Shown: in pieces, positions 35,109 through 45,003 of the stretch | How the letters are laid out: every line of letters starts with the position of its first letter | Numbering within the stretch: the first letter of the stretch is position 1 | DNA from: Drosophila miranda | Taxonomy: Eukaryota > Arthropoda > Insecta > Diptera > Drosophilidae | DNA: 64,000 nucleotides | Reading direction: 5' to 3' | NCBI RefSeq assembly: GCF_003369915.1 | Contig: NW_022881614.1 | Span: forward strand, 16,904,336 to 16,968,335 | Notes under the pieces: generated by a model | Told to the model about the DNA's origin: nothing | The model's database searches: none | What the model saw: the letters and a program-made list of their open reading frames with translations, nothing else | Translations under genes and position numbers: made by a program

Positions 35109-36290
35109 TACGACATTCTCACAAGCAGCGCCCGCTCAGAGGGTCTGCCATTTGCGCTTCAGCAGAAGCAGCCAGGCCAGCCTCCACCGTGGCGGCGGCT
35201 AACAAGAGCAGCAGTAGCAGCAGCAGAAACAACAAAGCTTACACTCTTCGCGCATACATATATATGTACAAGAGTATGTGTGTGAGTGGGTGGTTGTGTA
35301 GGTTTGTAAGTGGGCGGCAAACGGGATAGTAGCGAGAGAGAAGGATGGAGCAAATGACAGAGAGAGAGAGTGAGTGAGAGGAATGAGAGAACGTGTGTGG
35401 GTGGGCGGATGTGTGTGTGTGTGTGTGTCTCAAAAATTCTCTACTACACGTTTATTTTCAATCTTCTCTGCCCGCATATCTCTCCAACGCGCCGATGCTG
35501 CTTGTTTGGAGCTTCTTGTTCCTTTCTTTCTTTTTTCTCTCTCTGTCTTTATGTCATGCGTTAGTGTGCTTGTGTGTGAGAGTGCGTGCCTGTATATATA
35601 GGTGTGTATTGGTATTTGAACAGTATTTATTTTTATTTATCCTAGAATTTGTTTAAACAATCAAAGGAGGCTGCACACTTTCAAACAAGCAAATTGTTTT
35701 TTATCTGCGAACGCACACCTAACGCCCACTTTTATACATAGGTGCGGCTGTCGGCTCATCTTTTGCCAAGAGAGAGCGCATTAAAGTACCGTTATCGCTG
35801 GCGGAGACACATTTTCGCTTTTTCACGTACTTTTCCGATTGCGTTTTTTGGGAATAAGACCACAAGAATAAGAAATAAGACCACAGCACACGCGTTTTGA
35901 AACTCCTGCGTTAGATACATATATAGTTAATAACTTTACCAACCACTACAGGCTGTTGAAGGATCACACTCCTACATTCCCTTTGCACCGAGTTTTTGTA
36001 TTGGTCAAGGGAGATGATGGTACCACGCCTTTACTTGCTGAGAGGCTCCACACACATACGCTTTCGCTATTGGCAGTGCGAATTTTGTAAAGTTAACTCT
36101 ATTTTAATAACTATCACTAATGGAAGTCTTTATATATTCCTTTAAATTTAAAAACAGTCGCATTTAAAAATTTTAAGCCGAGCAGAAATGCAAATCAATT
36201 CCCATTTTCGGCAGCACTAGAACTATATTTGCCATTCGCAGCGGATGAAACCATAATCTGAAGCATACTTTCAGGAATGTATGTCTATGA
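35109..36290 (-). other. Drep2 5' UTR and upstream DNA
   Basis: Upstream of the Drep2 ATG on the minus strand. It contains AGC repeats (35200-35230), GTGTGTG tracts (35280 and 35411-35428) and GAGA-rich patches (35330-35390), common in regulated fly promoters. The exact transcription start is not visible. Confidence 0.4.
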
Positions 36291-36295
36291 CCGCA

Positions 36296-36306
36296 TGGTC
36301 ACACTG
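36296..36306 (+). promoter_or_regulatory. Motif 1 core-promoter element (perfect match)
   Basis: TGGTCACACTG fits the fly Motif 1 consensus YGGTCACACTR exactly. It is 1.3 kb from Mad1 and 1.2 kb from the Drep2 ATG, with a DRE 38 bp downstream. It may be an old or alternative start site. Confidence 0.55.
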
Positions 36307-36343
36307 CACATTATATCTATATCAATTTTACAATCAATAACAG

Positions 36344-36351
36344 TATCGATA
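36344..36351. promoter_or_regulatory. DRE palindrome
   Basis: TATCGATA is the core of the DREF-binding element of housekeeping and replication-linked fly promoters. It lies next to the Motif 1 site at 36296. Confidence 0.5.
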
Positions 36352-36424
36352 TCAATCAGCTGCGTCAATTATCGAAGCACTGCCTTCTCAATTGGATTAG
36401 TGGGGCAGATTTTCAAACATTCAT

Positions 36425-37560
36425 AAAAACCTTGTTTTAGCCAAAATACAACAAAACCAAGGGCTAACAACTAGCCAATCTTGAAGAAAATTTATCCATC
36501 AATGGCCTAAAATTATGTGGGCATGGCTAAATGTTTTATCTAGCTAATAATATTCGACGGAATATTAAAAACGAGGAATATGTATAACAGAACTTGAATT
36601 CGTCAGTATATTTACGGTATATTTTTTAAGTGAGACCGTATATTTTGGTATTCATTTGAATCGGGTAGAATCTGTAATAAGTTATTACTAATAACCGGTT
36701 CACAACAATGAGTCCCATTCCATGCACACATACCCTGGGGAAAATGGATGTTATAGAATTGTGAATATGTTTGTCATCCCAGGCAAAAAGAATTTATTTT
36801 CAATATAATTTAATATTATTCAATATTATTTAATATTATTTTCAATATTTCAACGTTATTTTAAAGCTTATTGTCTTCTTGTTGGGACCAAGAATAGGTA
36901 TCAGGATCGAGATATATATACAAAACACTCATCATATACATGAATATGTCTAAAAAATGTCAATTTGAGAAAAGGTCTTTATTAATTACGTTTTATCTTC
37001 ATATCAATATTCATACTTTCAAATACAATTAACAAAATAGGGTATACAAAGGCCTATACTACGCCTTACACGCAATATAGCGACTCTTTTTTTGTTGAAC
37101 TATTTCGCTTAAACCTTTTTTTACAATAAATACAATAAAAGCAAGGATTAAAAACTATCCAATCTTGTAGAAAATTGGTCCATCAATGGGATAAAACTAT
37201 GTGGGCATTGCTGAGAGATTTAGTTAGTCAGCATTATTCAATGGAATATCAAAATTGAGCAATTTCCTTTTTCGTTTGTTTTGATTGACCTATTTCGCTA
37301 CTTGGTTTTTGTTTGACTTATTTCGCTAAAACCTCTTTTTACGCAAAACGCAATACAAGCAAGTATTAAGAATACACCAGTTAAATAGAAAATTGATTCA
37401 TCAATCGTATAAAACTATGATGGCATGGCTAAATGTTTTATATAGCTAGTAATATTCGACGGAATATCAAAAACGAGGAATATGTAAAATATAACTTCAA
37501 TTCGTCAGTATATTTACGGTATATTTTTTAAATGAGAAGGTATGTTTCGGTATATTTCTG
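36425..37560. repeat. Three degenerate direct repeats in front of Mad1
   Basis: Related units lie at about 36425-36655, 37095-37265 and 37315-37560. Shared landmarks are GAAAATT..TCCATCAAT, AAAACTATG.GGGCATGGCT, ATATTCGACGGAATAT, and (first and third) TCGTCAGTATATTTACGG. The third unit runs into the Mad1 promoter motifs. Between the first two is AT-rich DNA with AATATTATT repeats near 36800-36850. No coding sequence is seen. Confidence 0.65.
37546..37557 (+). promoter_or_regulatory. Motif 6 core-promoter element of Mad1
   Basis: TTCGGTATATTT fits KTYRGTATWTTT. A second GGTATATTTT lies at 37571. Motif 6 usually pairs with Motif 1, as it does here at 37594. Confidence 0.6.
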
Positions 37561-37593
37561 AGGGTCCGACGGTATATTTTATTGATAAGACCG

Positions 37594-37603
37594 CGGTCAC
37601 ACT
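37594..37603 (+). promoter_or_regulatory. Motif 1 core-promoter element of Mad1
   Basis: CGGTCACACT lies 69 bp upstream of the Mad1 ATG, the expected place for a housekeeping-type start site. It departs from the consensus only at the last base (C instead of purine). Confidence 0.65.
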
Positions 37604-37671
37604 CAACACTGTGAACAATAAAATTATTTAATTTGTTTAAAAAAAATAAAATTGTTGAAATTTAAGTCGCC

Positions 37672-39999
37672 ATGGACGACATACCCAGCAGCCTGGACAA
37701 TATGGTGGACCATTTCAACGACAGCATCACCCACTCGGCGTCCAAGAAGCTACTGTTCAACCGTCTTTCGATTTCGTTGAGCGACGATTCCGCGTCATGT
37801 AAGTGCCGGCACAGCAGAAAAATTAGAAGCTTTTAAAAATATAATCTTTCCTAGTGCCAAAAAAGAGACGCGTGGAGCAGGAGTCGCCGAACGCCAGCCT
37901 CAACAGCACCACCGACTCCACCAACAACTCGGCGTCCGACTCGAATGGGACCTGGAAGACGAACAAATTGCGCGCGAAGCTCATCGAGACAAAGGCGCGT
38001 CTCAGCCAGCTGCAGGACCAGCTGAAGCAGAACGAAACGAAGCGTCGCATGGAGCTGTCGCTGGCCGAAAGCAAGGTATTCGCCCTGAAAACTCAGTGCG
38101 ACTTCACCAGCCAGAAGCTGCTGGATCTGACGAAGGATATGGAAAATATGCGCGGGCTAGACAACAGCTACAAAGAGGAGGCGCGGCGTGCCAAGGCAGA
38201 GTTGGCCGGGTTGAAGCTGAAGTACGATGAGACCGTCAATAAGCTTAAGAACGAGAAGTCGCAGCAGGAGCACGACGCCCGTGATGTTCAGCTCTGCATC
38301 AACAACGAGTTGGGCGACTACCGGCGCCAGGCCCAGCGCGCCGAACTGGAGCTGCAGTCGACTCTCAAGGAGCTGGAGTGCATCCGGCAGCGGCACGACG
38401 ATTACAAGGCTCGTATTTCCGGCTACGAGGAGTTGAGAGCTAACTTCGAGAAGCAGCAGCAGAGCCTGAAGGTGGCTGATGAGCGCATCAAGGAGCTGGA
38501 GTTCGAGATCCAGTCGTACACGGACTGGAAGCAGGTGACCAAAGTCTCGCAGGAGCGTCTGGCCAGCATTCCCGAAATGGACTCCGAGCTGCAACGTCTG
38601 CGCATCCATAACAAGCAGCTGAACAAGATCATTGGCGACAAACTGCTGCTCGAGGAGCAGGTTCACGAGTACAAGGCACGGCTGGACAAGGAGGAGGGGG
38701 CTTGCGCCGAGGCGGCCGCGCTGCAGGTGAAGCTTTCGCACACGGAGCGGGAGCTCAAGGAGTGGGTCAAGGTCGCCCAGGATCACTGTCTGGCCAACAC
38801 TCTGGTCAGTCCTGTGGCCCTGCGCTCCCGCATCGAGCAGCTGCTTCAAGGGGACATTGTCCATGTATCCGAAAAATACGCCTCCGAATCGGAGTCCAAA
38901 CAGATGCGCAATCTTGTGCGGGACTTGGAACAAAAGATCCGGGTCTACCTCAAGAACATCGAGGATCTGAACATGAGCTTAAAGCGGCACAAGAACTTCA
39001 AGGACCGTCTACAGCGCAAGCTGCGCACGGTGTCCAGGGAGCGCGACTTTTACAAGCAGATGGTGGACAATTTCGACAAGGATCTGACCATGAGCAATGC
39101 AAGCGTGGCTGAGATGACACAGGACATGCAGGTGCGCTATCGCGTGGATGTCCTGGAGCGCACGTTGACTGGCTACAAGGATCTGTGTACCACACTGGAC
39201 CGTGAGATCCAGGCCATGCGCGAACAGGAGCAGCTCAGTGATCCGTCTAGCGAGGACTATGAAAACGTGAAGAAGGAACTGGACAGGCTGCGCCTCGAAA
39301 ACGACCGCCTGCGCAGGCGCAAGGAAGAGCAGGAGCTAGAGATAATGCAACGTTGTCTGCGCCAGGACATTAGCCCGCCCATCAGCAAGATGGTGCATCT
39401 TGTTGACAATCCCGCCGCCGAGGCCTACGAGTCGTCCAAGAACATGTTCGAGAAGCTGCAGGCCGAGATCGAGCGTCTGAAGCGGCACAACAAGAAGCTC
39501 GAGGATGCCAACGAGCAGCACCTGAATGAGACCACCACCAGCACGGGGGGCATGACCATGAACTTCAAGGAGCTGAACAAGCTGCGCGCCGAGCTCGAGT
39601 CGGCCAACGCCAAGATGGGCAAGACGAAGGAACACTTTATGGCGGCCAGAAAGGAGTTCCGCGACGTTGTCTATATGGTCCTTGGCTACCGCATCGATCG
39701 CGTTGGCTACAAGAGCAACTATCGGTGAGTCTATAACCCCTAGATCCCCTAGTGACTCATGGAAGATTTCTTTCTGCAGCGTTACGAGCATGTATGCGGA
39801 GAGTCCCGACGACTACTTCTCCATCGCCCTGAGCGAAAGCAACGATCTGGCCCTGCTCGAAACCCCGTACTCGGAGACACTACAGCCAGACCTCGACCAG
39901 CAGCTGGCAGCCAATAACTCATTCCCTCCATTCTTCTCTTCCCTCACACGATCTGTTCCAGCGAGCCACCGTCACGATGACCTAACGGAGGAACTCTAG
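37672..39999 (+). CDS. Mad1: Mad1, spindle-checkpoint coiled-coil protein with a frameshifted C-terminus
   Basis: Exons 37672-37798, 37855-39724 and 39780-39999 join in frame to 738 aa. Residues ~44-49 (PKKRRV) look like a nuclear localisation signal. Residues ~60-640 are almost continuous coiled coil. The end is the Mad1 C-terminal domain (HFMAARKEFRDVVYMVLGYR to SPDDYFSIALSESNDLALLE). Mad1 recruits Mad2 to unattached kinetochores and nuclear pores. The family ends in a helix reading SSLTLxLF. Here the frame reads SSLT and then leaves it near 39949. A lost pair of bases explains this, because the following bases in another frame read DLFQRATVTMT and a TAA at 39983. The last ~14 residues are therefore replaced by 16 others. 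An AATAAA follows at 40094. Confidence 0.9.
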
Positions 40000-40463
40000 A
40001 TACTTGGTCTTTATTTAACTCTTAGGTTAAATTAGTTTTAGTTATGCCTTTGATTTTAGTCCACTTGGGATGGTCCTTGGACCACTTGTCGATAATAAAT
40101 TCTATATGGTAGTGTGGAGGGGTGTGGAAATGTATTTGCCAAATTAAATGAGTTATTCAAATTTGTCTGGAAAAAATGAGCCGAGTTTCAGACTAGCCTG
40201 CGCGGTAGGCATCTGTAGTCATTTGCTAAAATGTATCATTTCATTTAATTGTGTGCTAATACTTAATTTATTCCATCAGATATGCGACTAAATAAGATAC
40301 AATATTAGCTATAAGATTAATTAAACACCGCTCGATACTATACAACTCTGATGTACTTATATTTGTGTGCCAGAATAGGGGGGCTCGATACTATACAACT
40401 CTGATGTACTTATATTTGTGTGCCAGAATAGGGGGACTTTTACAAATAGGAATAAATAGGACA
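40000..40463. other. Convergent 3' ends of Mad1 and Cog6
   Basis: Mad1's AATAAA lies at 40094. On the minus strand a candidate signal (TTTATT on plus) lies at about 40266. A 53-bp tandem duplication sits at 40330-40435. Nothing coding is seen. Confidence 0.6.
40330..40435. repeat. 53-bp tandem duplication
   Basis: Two adjacent units (40330-40382 and 40383-40435), each starting GCTCGATACTATACAACTC and ending CCAGAATAGGGG, are essentially identical, so the duplication is recent. It lies just past the Cog6 stop. Confidence 0.9.
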
Positions 40464-42504
40464 CTAGGTGGTGAGGATGTGAGCCACTTGATCGGGCGTC
40501 TTGTGGAGCAGTTGATCCGGCTGCTCGAAGCCATTGGCCGGATCGTGGACACGCTCGTAGATCTGCTTGTAGATGGCCACGATGACATTGAAGGCCCGCT
40601 TCTGGACAGTGGCCCGATGGCTGCTGGACATGATGAGCTGCACCTGGGGCATCAGCAGCACATCGGGCAGCTCCAGGAAGTCCAACTTCGACGTGAAGAT
40701 CTTGAGCAGATTGGTCTCGATCTTTGACTGATTGCTCTGCAGAATGGTGTAGATGGGCCCCAGATTGAGGTTGGCCACCAGCGAGGAGGCCTGCTCCGAG
40801 GTGAGCGTGTCCAGTTGGGCGTCCGACTGTCCCTGCAGCCGCTCCACGCGCTCATCCATGTACTCGTAGACGGCCAGCGTGCTCTGCATGTGGTACAGGC
40901 AGTTGAGAAGATACACGCCCATGTCCACGGTGGGCAGGTGGGCAGCACTCTCCTGCACCGACTGAAGCAGGGGATCGATCACACAGCTGACGATCTTGGT
41001 GATGTCCGCCTGGCGACCATCCACCATCGTAGCCACCGACAGGATCTCCTTCAGCATATTGAGCAAACGGGACACGCTCGGCGGTGGCACCAAGTCCCGC
41101 TGCGGCGGCTCCAGAGCCATACTGGAGCCAGATGGACGCTGCAGCACACTGCGCACCTGAGTGGCTAGAGAATGCAGATAGATTTGCGCGCTGCTCTTCT
41201 GCAGATCCACCAGGCACTCCTCTAGGCTGCGGCCCTGCACCACCTGCTTCATGATCTGCTGGTAGAAGCGCAGCAGATTGGAGAGCGTGAACAGTACGAT
41301 GGTGTCCTTCTCCGAGTTGAGGATGGTCTCCACGCGCACCTTCAACGGATGTTAAACTCCATCAGCTGTGTAGCCCAGGGCAGCCTGCAGCTGGTCCGAA
41401 ATGTCTGAGGAGAAGCCATACATCAGAATGGGAATGGTAATGGTTTCTTGTGTCCTCGTGCTCACCCTGCTTGTCGCACTTCTTGAAGAGAAGCGTGAGG
41501 TTCTCCTTTTCGTGGGGAATGCTCTGGTGCAGCCAGGCGAATATGTCCCCAATGTATCGCTTGGGATCGTGGGCGTGCATCTCAATGGGCTTGGGATTGC
41601 CGCCGTGCCCGCCCTCCGTCAAGGCCTCGATGAACAGCCGGACCAGGACAGCGCGCCTGGCAATGGCGTACTCATCAATCACATATCTAAAACAGATTAC
41701 TTTTATATCGAATCTGAAGGAACTCCATTAAAAAACCCACTTGAAGAGCACAGGACGATCCTGGAGCCGGCGCATGGCCTCGACAATGAGGGGGCCGATT
41801 TCGTTGTTCTCCAGGTTCCGGCAGTGGTTCTGCGTCCAGCGGTAAAGCCGCTCGAGCGCCCCCTCCTGATGCAGGGTCATCTTCTCCATGATGTCCAGGG
41901 CCGCGGTCTGGTAGCCGCACTGCATCAGCAACCGGCAGTCGGAATGTATGGATTGTACCCGATCCAGAACTCTGAAAAAATCGGCCACAATCGGAGCATC
42001 CTTGGCGCTGCCGTAGAGCAGCTGGTGCTCCGGAACCGTCAGCTGGAATCGGGCCAAGAAAGCCTGGGCAATTTGTTGATGCACCTCCAGGCGATCCCGC
42101 TCCTGCTGCATTGTATTGGTCTGTTCGATCAGGTCCTTAGTCAGAGCCTTGGATGTCTCTAGGTCGGACTTCATGGTCTGCACTGACGTGGCCATGGTGT
42201 CCAAGTCTGTGCAGACTGCATCCAGCGACAGCTTGACCTCCCGGAAGGCCTTCAGGAAGTTTTCATTGATGCCTACGGAGCGATGCTCGATCTGGCTGCG
42301 GAGATTCCGCCGATTCTGCAGGGTGTTCTCGTTGAAGAAGCTGGAGAGACCGTTGAGAGCATCGAGAGTGTCCGAGAGTGTCAAGCGCTGTCTTGGACTG
42401 GCGGTTAGACCCACCTTATCGGACTCCAGACGGGCCTCCAGTATCTTATTGACCCGCTTCTGTATGCGGTCCTGATCCTCCTTTTTATCCTGTGTGGCGC
42501 TCAT
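40464..42504 (-). pseudogene. Cog6: Cog6, Golgi tethering-complex subunit, with an in-frame premature stop
   Basis: Three exons on the minus strand, 42504-41741, 41686-41466 and 41404-40464, join in frame into 642 codons. The N-terminus is the conserved COG6 helical region (RRNLRSQIEHRSVGINENFL, then QTNTMQQERDRLEVHQQIAQ); the rest matches the family along its whole length. COG is the conserved oligomeric Golgi complex that tethers retrograde vesicles. Codon 346 is TAA (41354-41352), set between GYTADGV and HPLKVRVETIL, where the family has a Cys-like residue, and the frame resumes at once. A product would lose its C-terminal ~295 residues. Splice sites look normal. It is either a real null allele or a local base-call error. 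It is divergent to CG2063, start codons 229 bp apart. Confidence 0.9.
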
Positions 42505-42732
42505 TTTTTATTATTATATTCCATACAAATTTGTTGACGAGTTCGATTTCTTCTGTTATCGCTGCTTTGCCATCTCTATGGAGTGAGACCAGGGTAGCAC
42601 TAAGAAATACAAATATCGGGTTTGTTCAGCCCTGGCTTGAGACGGAAAATAAAGATATTTACGCGCTTTTACCCAAAATTGTTAAGATAAAACTATAAAT
42701 CCGGCAGAACCAAGTACTCCAATCCAAAAATC
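42505..42732. promoter_or_regulatory. Shared promoter between Cog6 and CG2063
   Basis: The 228 bp between two divergent start codons must hold both start sites, a common layout for fly housekeeping genes. No clear Motif 1, DRE or TATA box was found. Confidence 0.5.
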
Positions 42733-43543
42733 ATGGCCGCTCTGGCCAGTTTGACCGCACAGTACACGAACTCCGAGAACGAAGGCGATGCCAGTCCGGA
42801 TTCCCGAAATTCGACAGCGTCCCAGGTGAGTAACAATCATATGATTGACTTTCCAAGACACACTCATCTCCGACGAGGAGGAAGATCGCGGCCACGAGCC
42901 CAGCGAGGAGGAGTCCAGCAGCGACAGCGATAACTCTGGTGGGGACAGCGATGGGGCCAAGGCCACGAGCAGCGCCAAGGTTGAGGGAGAAGCCGAGGGA
43001 GCACCCATGGAGGTGGACGACGACTCCAATGTCTACCAGCCCGATGAACGCACGGCGGAGAGCTATGAGAAGGACCCAAAATACGCCAAATACAAGTTCC
43101 AGCTTCCGCCAGAGTCCAAGGGGAAGCCGTCACCAGAGCTGGTGTCCAAAATAACCAAAATGTACACGAAAATGCGGCAGACCAACATGGACATGAATCG
43201 GGTCATTCAGGACCGCAAGGAGTTCCGCAATCCCAGCATTTACGACAAGCTGATAAGCTTCTGCGACATCAATGAGTTCGGCACCAACTATCCGCCGGAG
43301 ATCTACGATCCGCTGCGGTGGAGCGAGGAGTCTTACTACGAGGCCCTATCGGCAGTGTATGGGAGTATGGGAGAAGTTCTTTTTTATTTAAACCACGTCT
43401 TGATTTGCAGCAAATCCAAGTGGGATCAACCATCCAGCGTTAAGCAAACGCTGCCTGCTCTCACAACCACAGTGACTGGCACCAAGGCACGGTCATATCT
43501 GCTTTCGGCTCTCTACCCAAGAAGCCAGCGGCTTAGATTTTAG
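42733..43543 (+). pseudogene. CG2063: CG2063-like SAP30BP/HCNGP homologue, degraded
   Basis: Exon 1 (42733-42825) encodes MAALASLTAQYTNSENEGDA and on. Next come an acidic stretch and the HCNGP domain (DRKEFRNPSIYDKLISFCDI, then GTNYPPEIYDPLRWSEESYY) and a C-terminal KSKWDQPSSVKQTLPAL. Homologues are nuclear proteins tied to splicing/transcription. Three defects are visible. The first intron as it stands is ~31-32 nt, too short for fly splicing, and its only AG leaves the exons out of frame. The Lys/Glu-rich stretch normally between SYYEAL and KSKWD is absent, replaced by intron-like DNA at 43355-43410. A one-base loss near 43486 shifts the last residues; the other frame gives TKGTVISAFGSLPKKPAA and a TAG at 43534. 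The symbol is given from family and neighbourhood. Confidence 0.75.
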
Positions 43544-43888
43544 CTCCTATTATTATTATGTTCTATTATATGCGGGCAGTACCGTCTGAAAAAACAAATA
43601 AATTTAAGATTGAAGGCTTTAAAAGTATTAGATAGATAGTTCTCGTAGGTCGTAGGTCACATTCGGATATAAAGGGCATAGAGGGCGTCGGTAGAAACGC
43701 TGCTTAAGACCAATACAATAAGAAATATGTAGATTTACGAATACAACTATTTAAAATCTATTATTTGTACGACAATCTAAACCCGAAAAAGAAATGCTTT
43801 TGCAAAATTGAGACTAACAGTGAACGATGATTAGGGTAAACGAATATCTGCTTTATATTATCAAAAGACAATTATATTATATAAAGAA
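43544..43888. other. CG2063 3' flank
   Basis: A polyadenylation signal AATAAA lies at 43597. The rest is AT-rich and without a gene, up to the DINE-1 composite. Confidence 0.5.
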
Positions 43889-45003
43889 CGAGGGGGAACG
43901 TTGTGAGTTGCTGCGGACACCGCAACTCTACGGTTATACCCGATACTAAGTCAGTATGGCTCTCCTCCGGTAGACGCCGCTAATATTAAACGACACGACA
44001 AAGAGTGCGTGCGAGAGAGACAGAAAATCAGTCTGAGCGTGACGTCGGGCGCTGCGTAGCCACTGCAAATTTATTTGTTCCTATTGGCTATAAAAATGAT
44101 CTGATCTGATCCAGATTCAGCAATCTGATAGATATGGTCATTATCTATGATTCTGCGTTTTTAGTTTTCTCGAATGTGCAATATTGTGGATGCAACAGAC
44201 TTTCGTCCTTTGTGGGGGCGGAAGGGGGGTGGGGCGAAATTCTGAGATATACGTTTTATAGTGAGATCTAACAGAAGTGCGGATACCAAATTTGGTTACT
44301 CTAGCCTTAATAGTCTCTGAGATTTGTGGATGCCCCAGATTTTCGTCCTTTGCGGTGGCGGAAGGGGTGTGGCGAAATTTTGAAACAAACTCGTCTCGGT
44401 CCGATATATTTGGAGTGTGGATACCAAATTTGGTTGCTCTAGCTTTTGTAGTCTCTGAGATCTAGGCGCTAATGTTTTACTCTAAGCAAAGCAGCCTATG
44501 CTACGTGTGTGTTAGAGAGAGACAGGGCGAGAAAAGGGCCGTCTGTCCGTCCCCTTCAGCGCCTAGTGCTCAAAGACTATAAGAGCTAGAGCAACGATGT
44601 TTTGGATCCAGACTTCTGTGAAATGTCACTGCTACAGAAATATTTCAAAACTTCGCCCCGCCCCTTCCGCCTCCACAAAGGACGAAAATCTGTTGCATCC
44701 ACAATATTGAGGATACGAGAAAACTAAAAACGCAGAATCATAGATAATGATCATACATATATATCAGATTGCTGAATCTGGATCAGATCAGATCATTCTT
44801 ATAGCCAAAAGGAACAAATCAATTTGCACTGGCTACGCAGCACCCGACGTCACGCTCAGACTGATTTCTGTCTCTCTCGCACGCACTCCTTGTCGTGTCG
44901 TTTAATATTAGCGGCGTCTGCCGGAGGAGAGCCATACTGACTTAGTATCGGGTATAACTGTAGAGTTGCGGTCTCCGCAGCAACTCACAACGTTCCCCCT
45001 CGT
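43889..45003. mobile_element. Inverted DINE-1 composite (two partial copies joined)
   Basis: 43889-44537 is the 3' part of a DINE-1 in reverse orientation (starting CGAGGGGGAACGTTGTGAG). 44538-45003 is the 3' part of another in forward orientation, ending ACGTTCCCCCTCGT. They join in or near the microsatellite (AAAAGGGCCGTCTGTCCG). The TATACCCG/GATCAGC ends of both are missing, so the unit has identical outer ends in opposite orientation and could fold back on itself. Confidence 0.85.

Noticed and set aside
38157..38933. 258-codon minus-strand ORF under Mad1
   Set aside because: A Leu-rich antisense reading of the Mad1 coiled coil (Lys/Glu/Gln codons read backwards) with no domain.
41401..42162. 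253-codon plus-strand ORF opposite Cog6
   Set aside because: Antisense shadow of conserved Cog6 exons. It spans Cog6 introns and has no recognisable motif.
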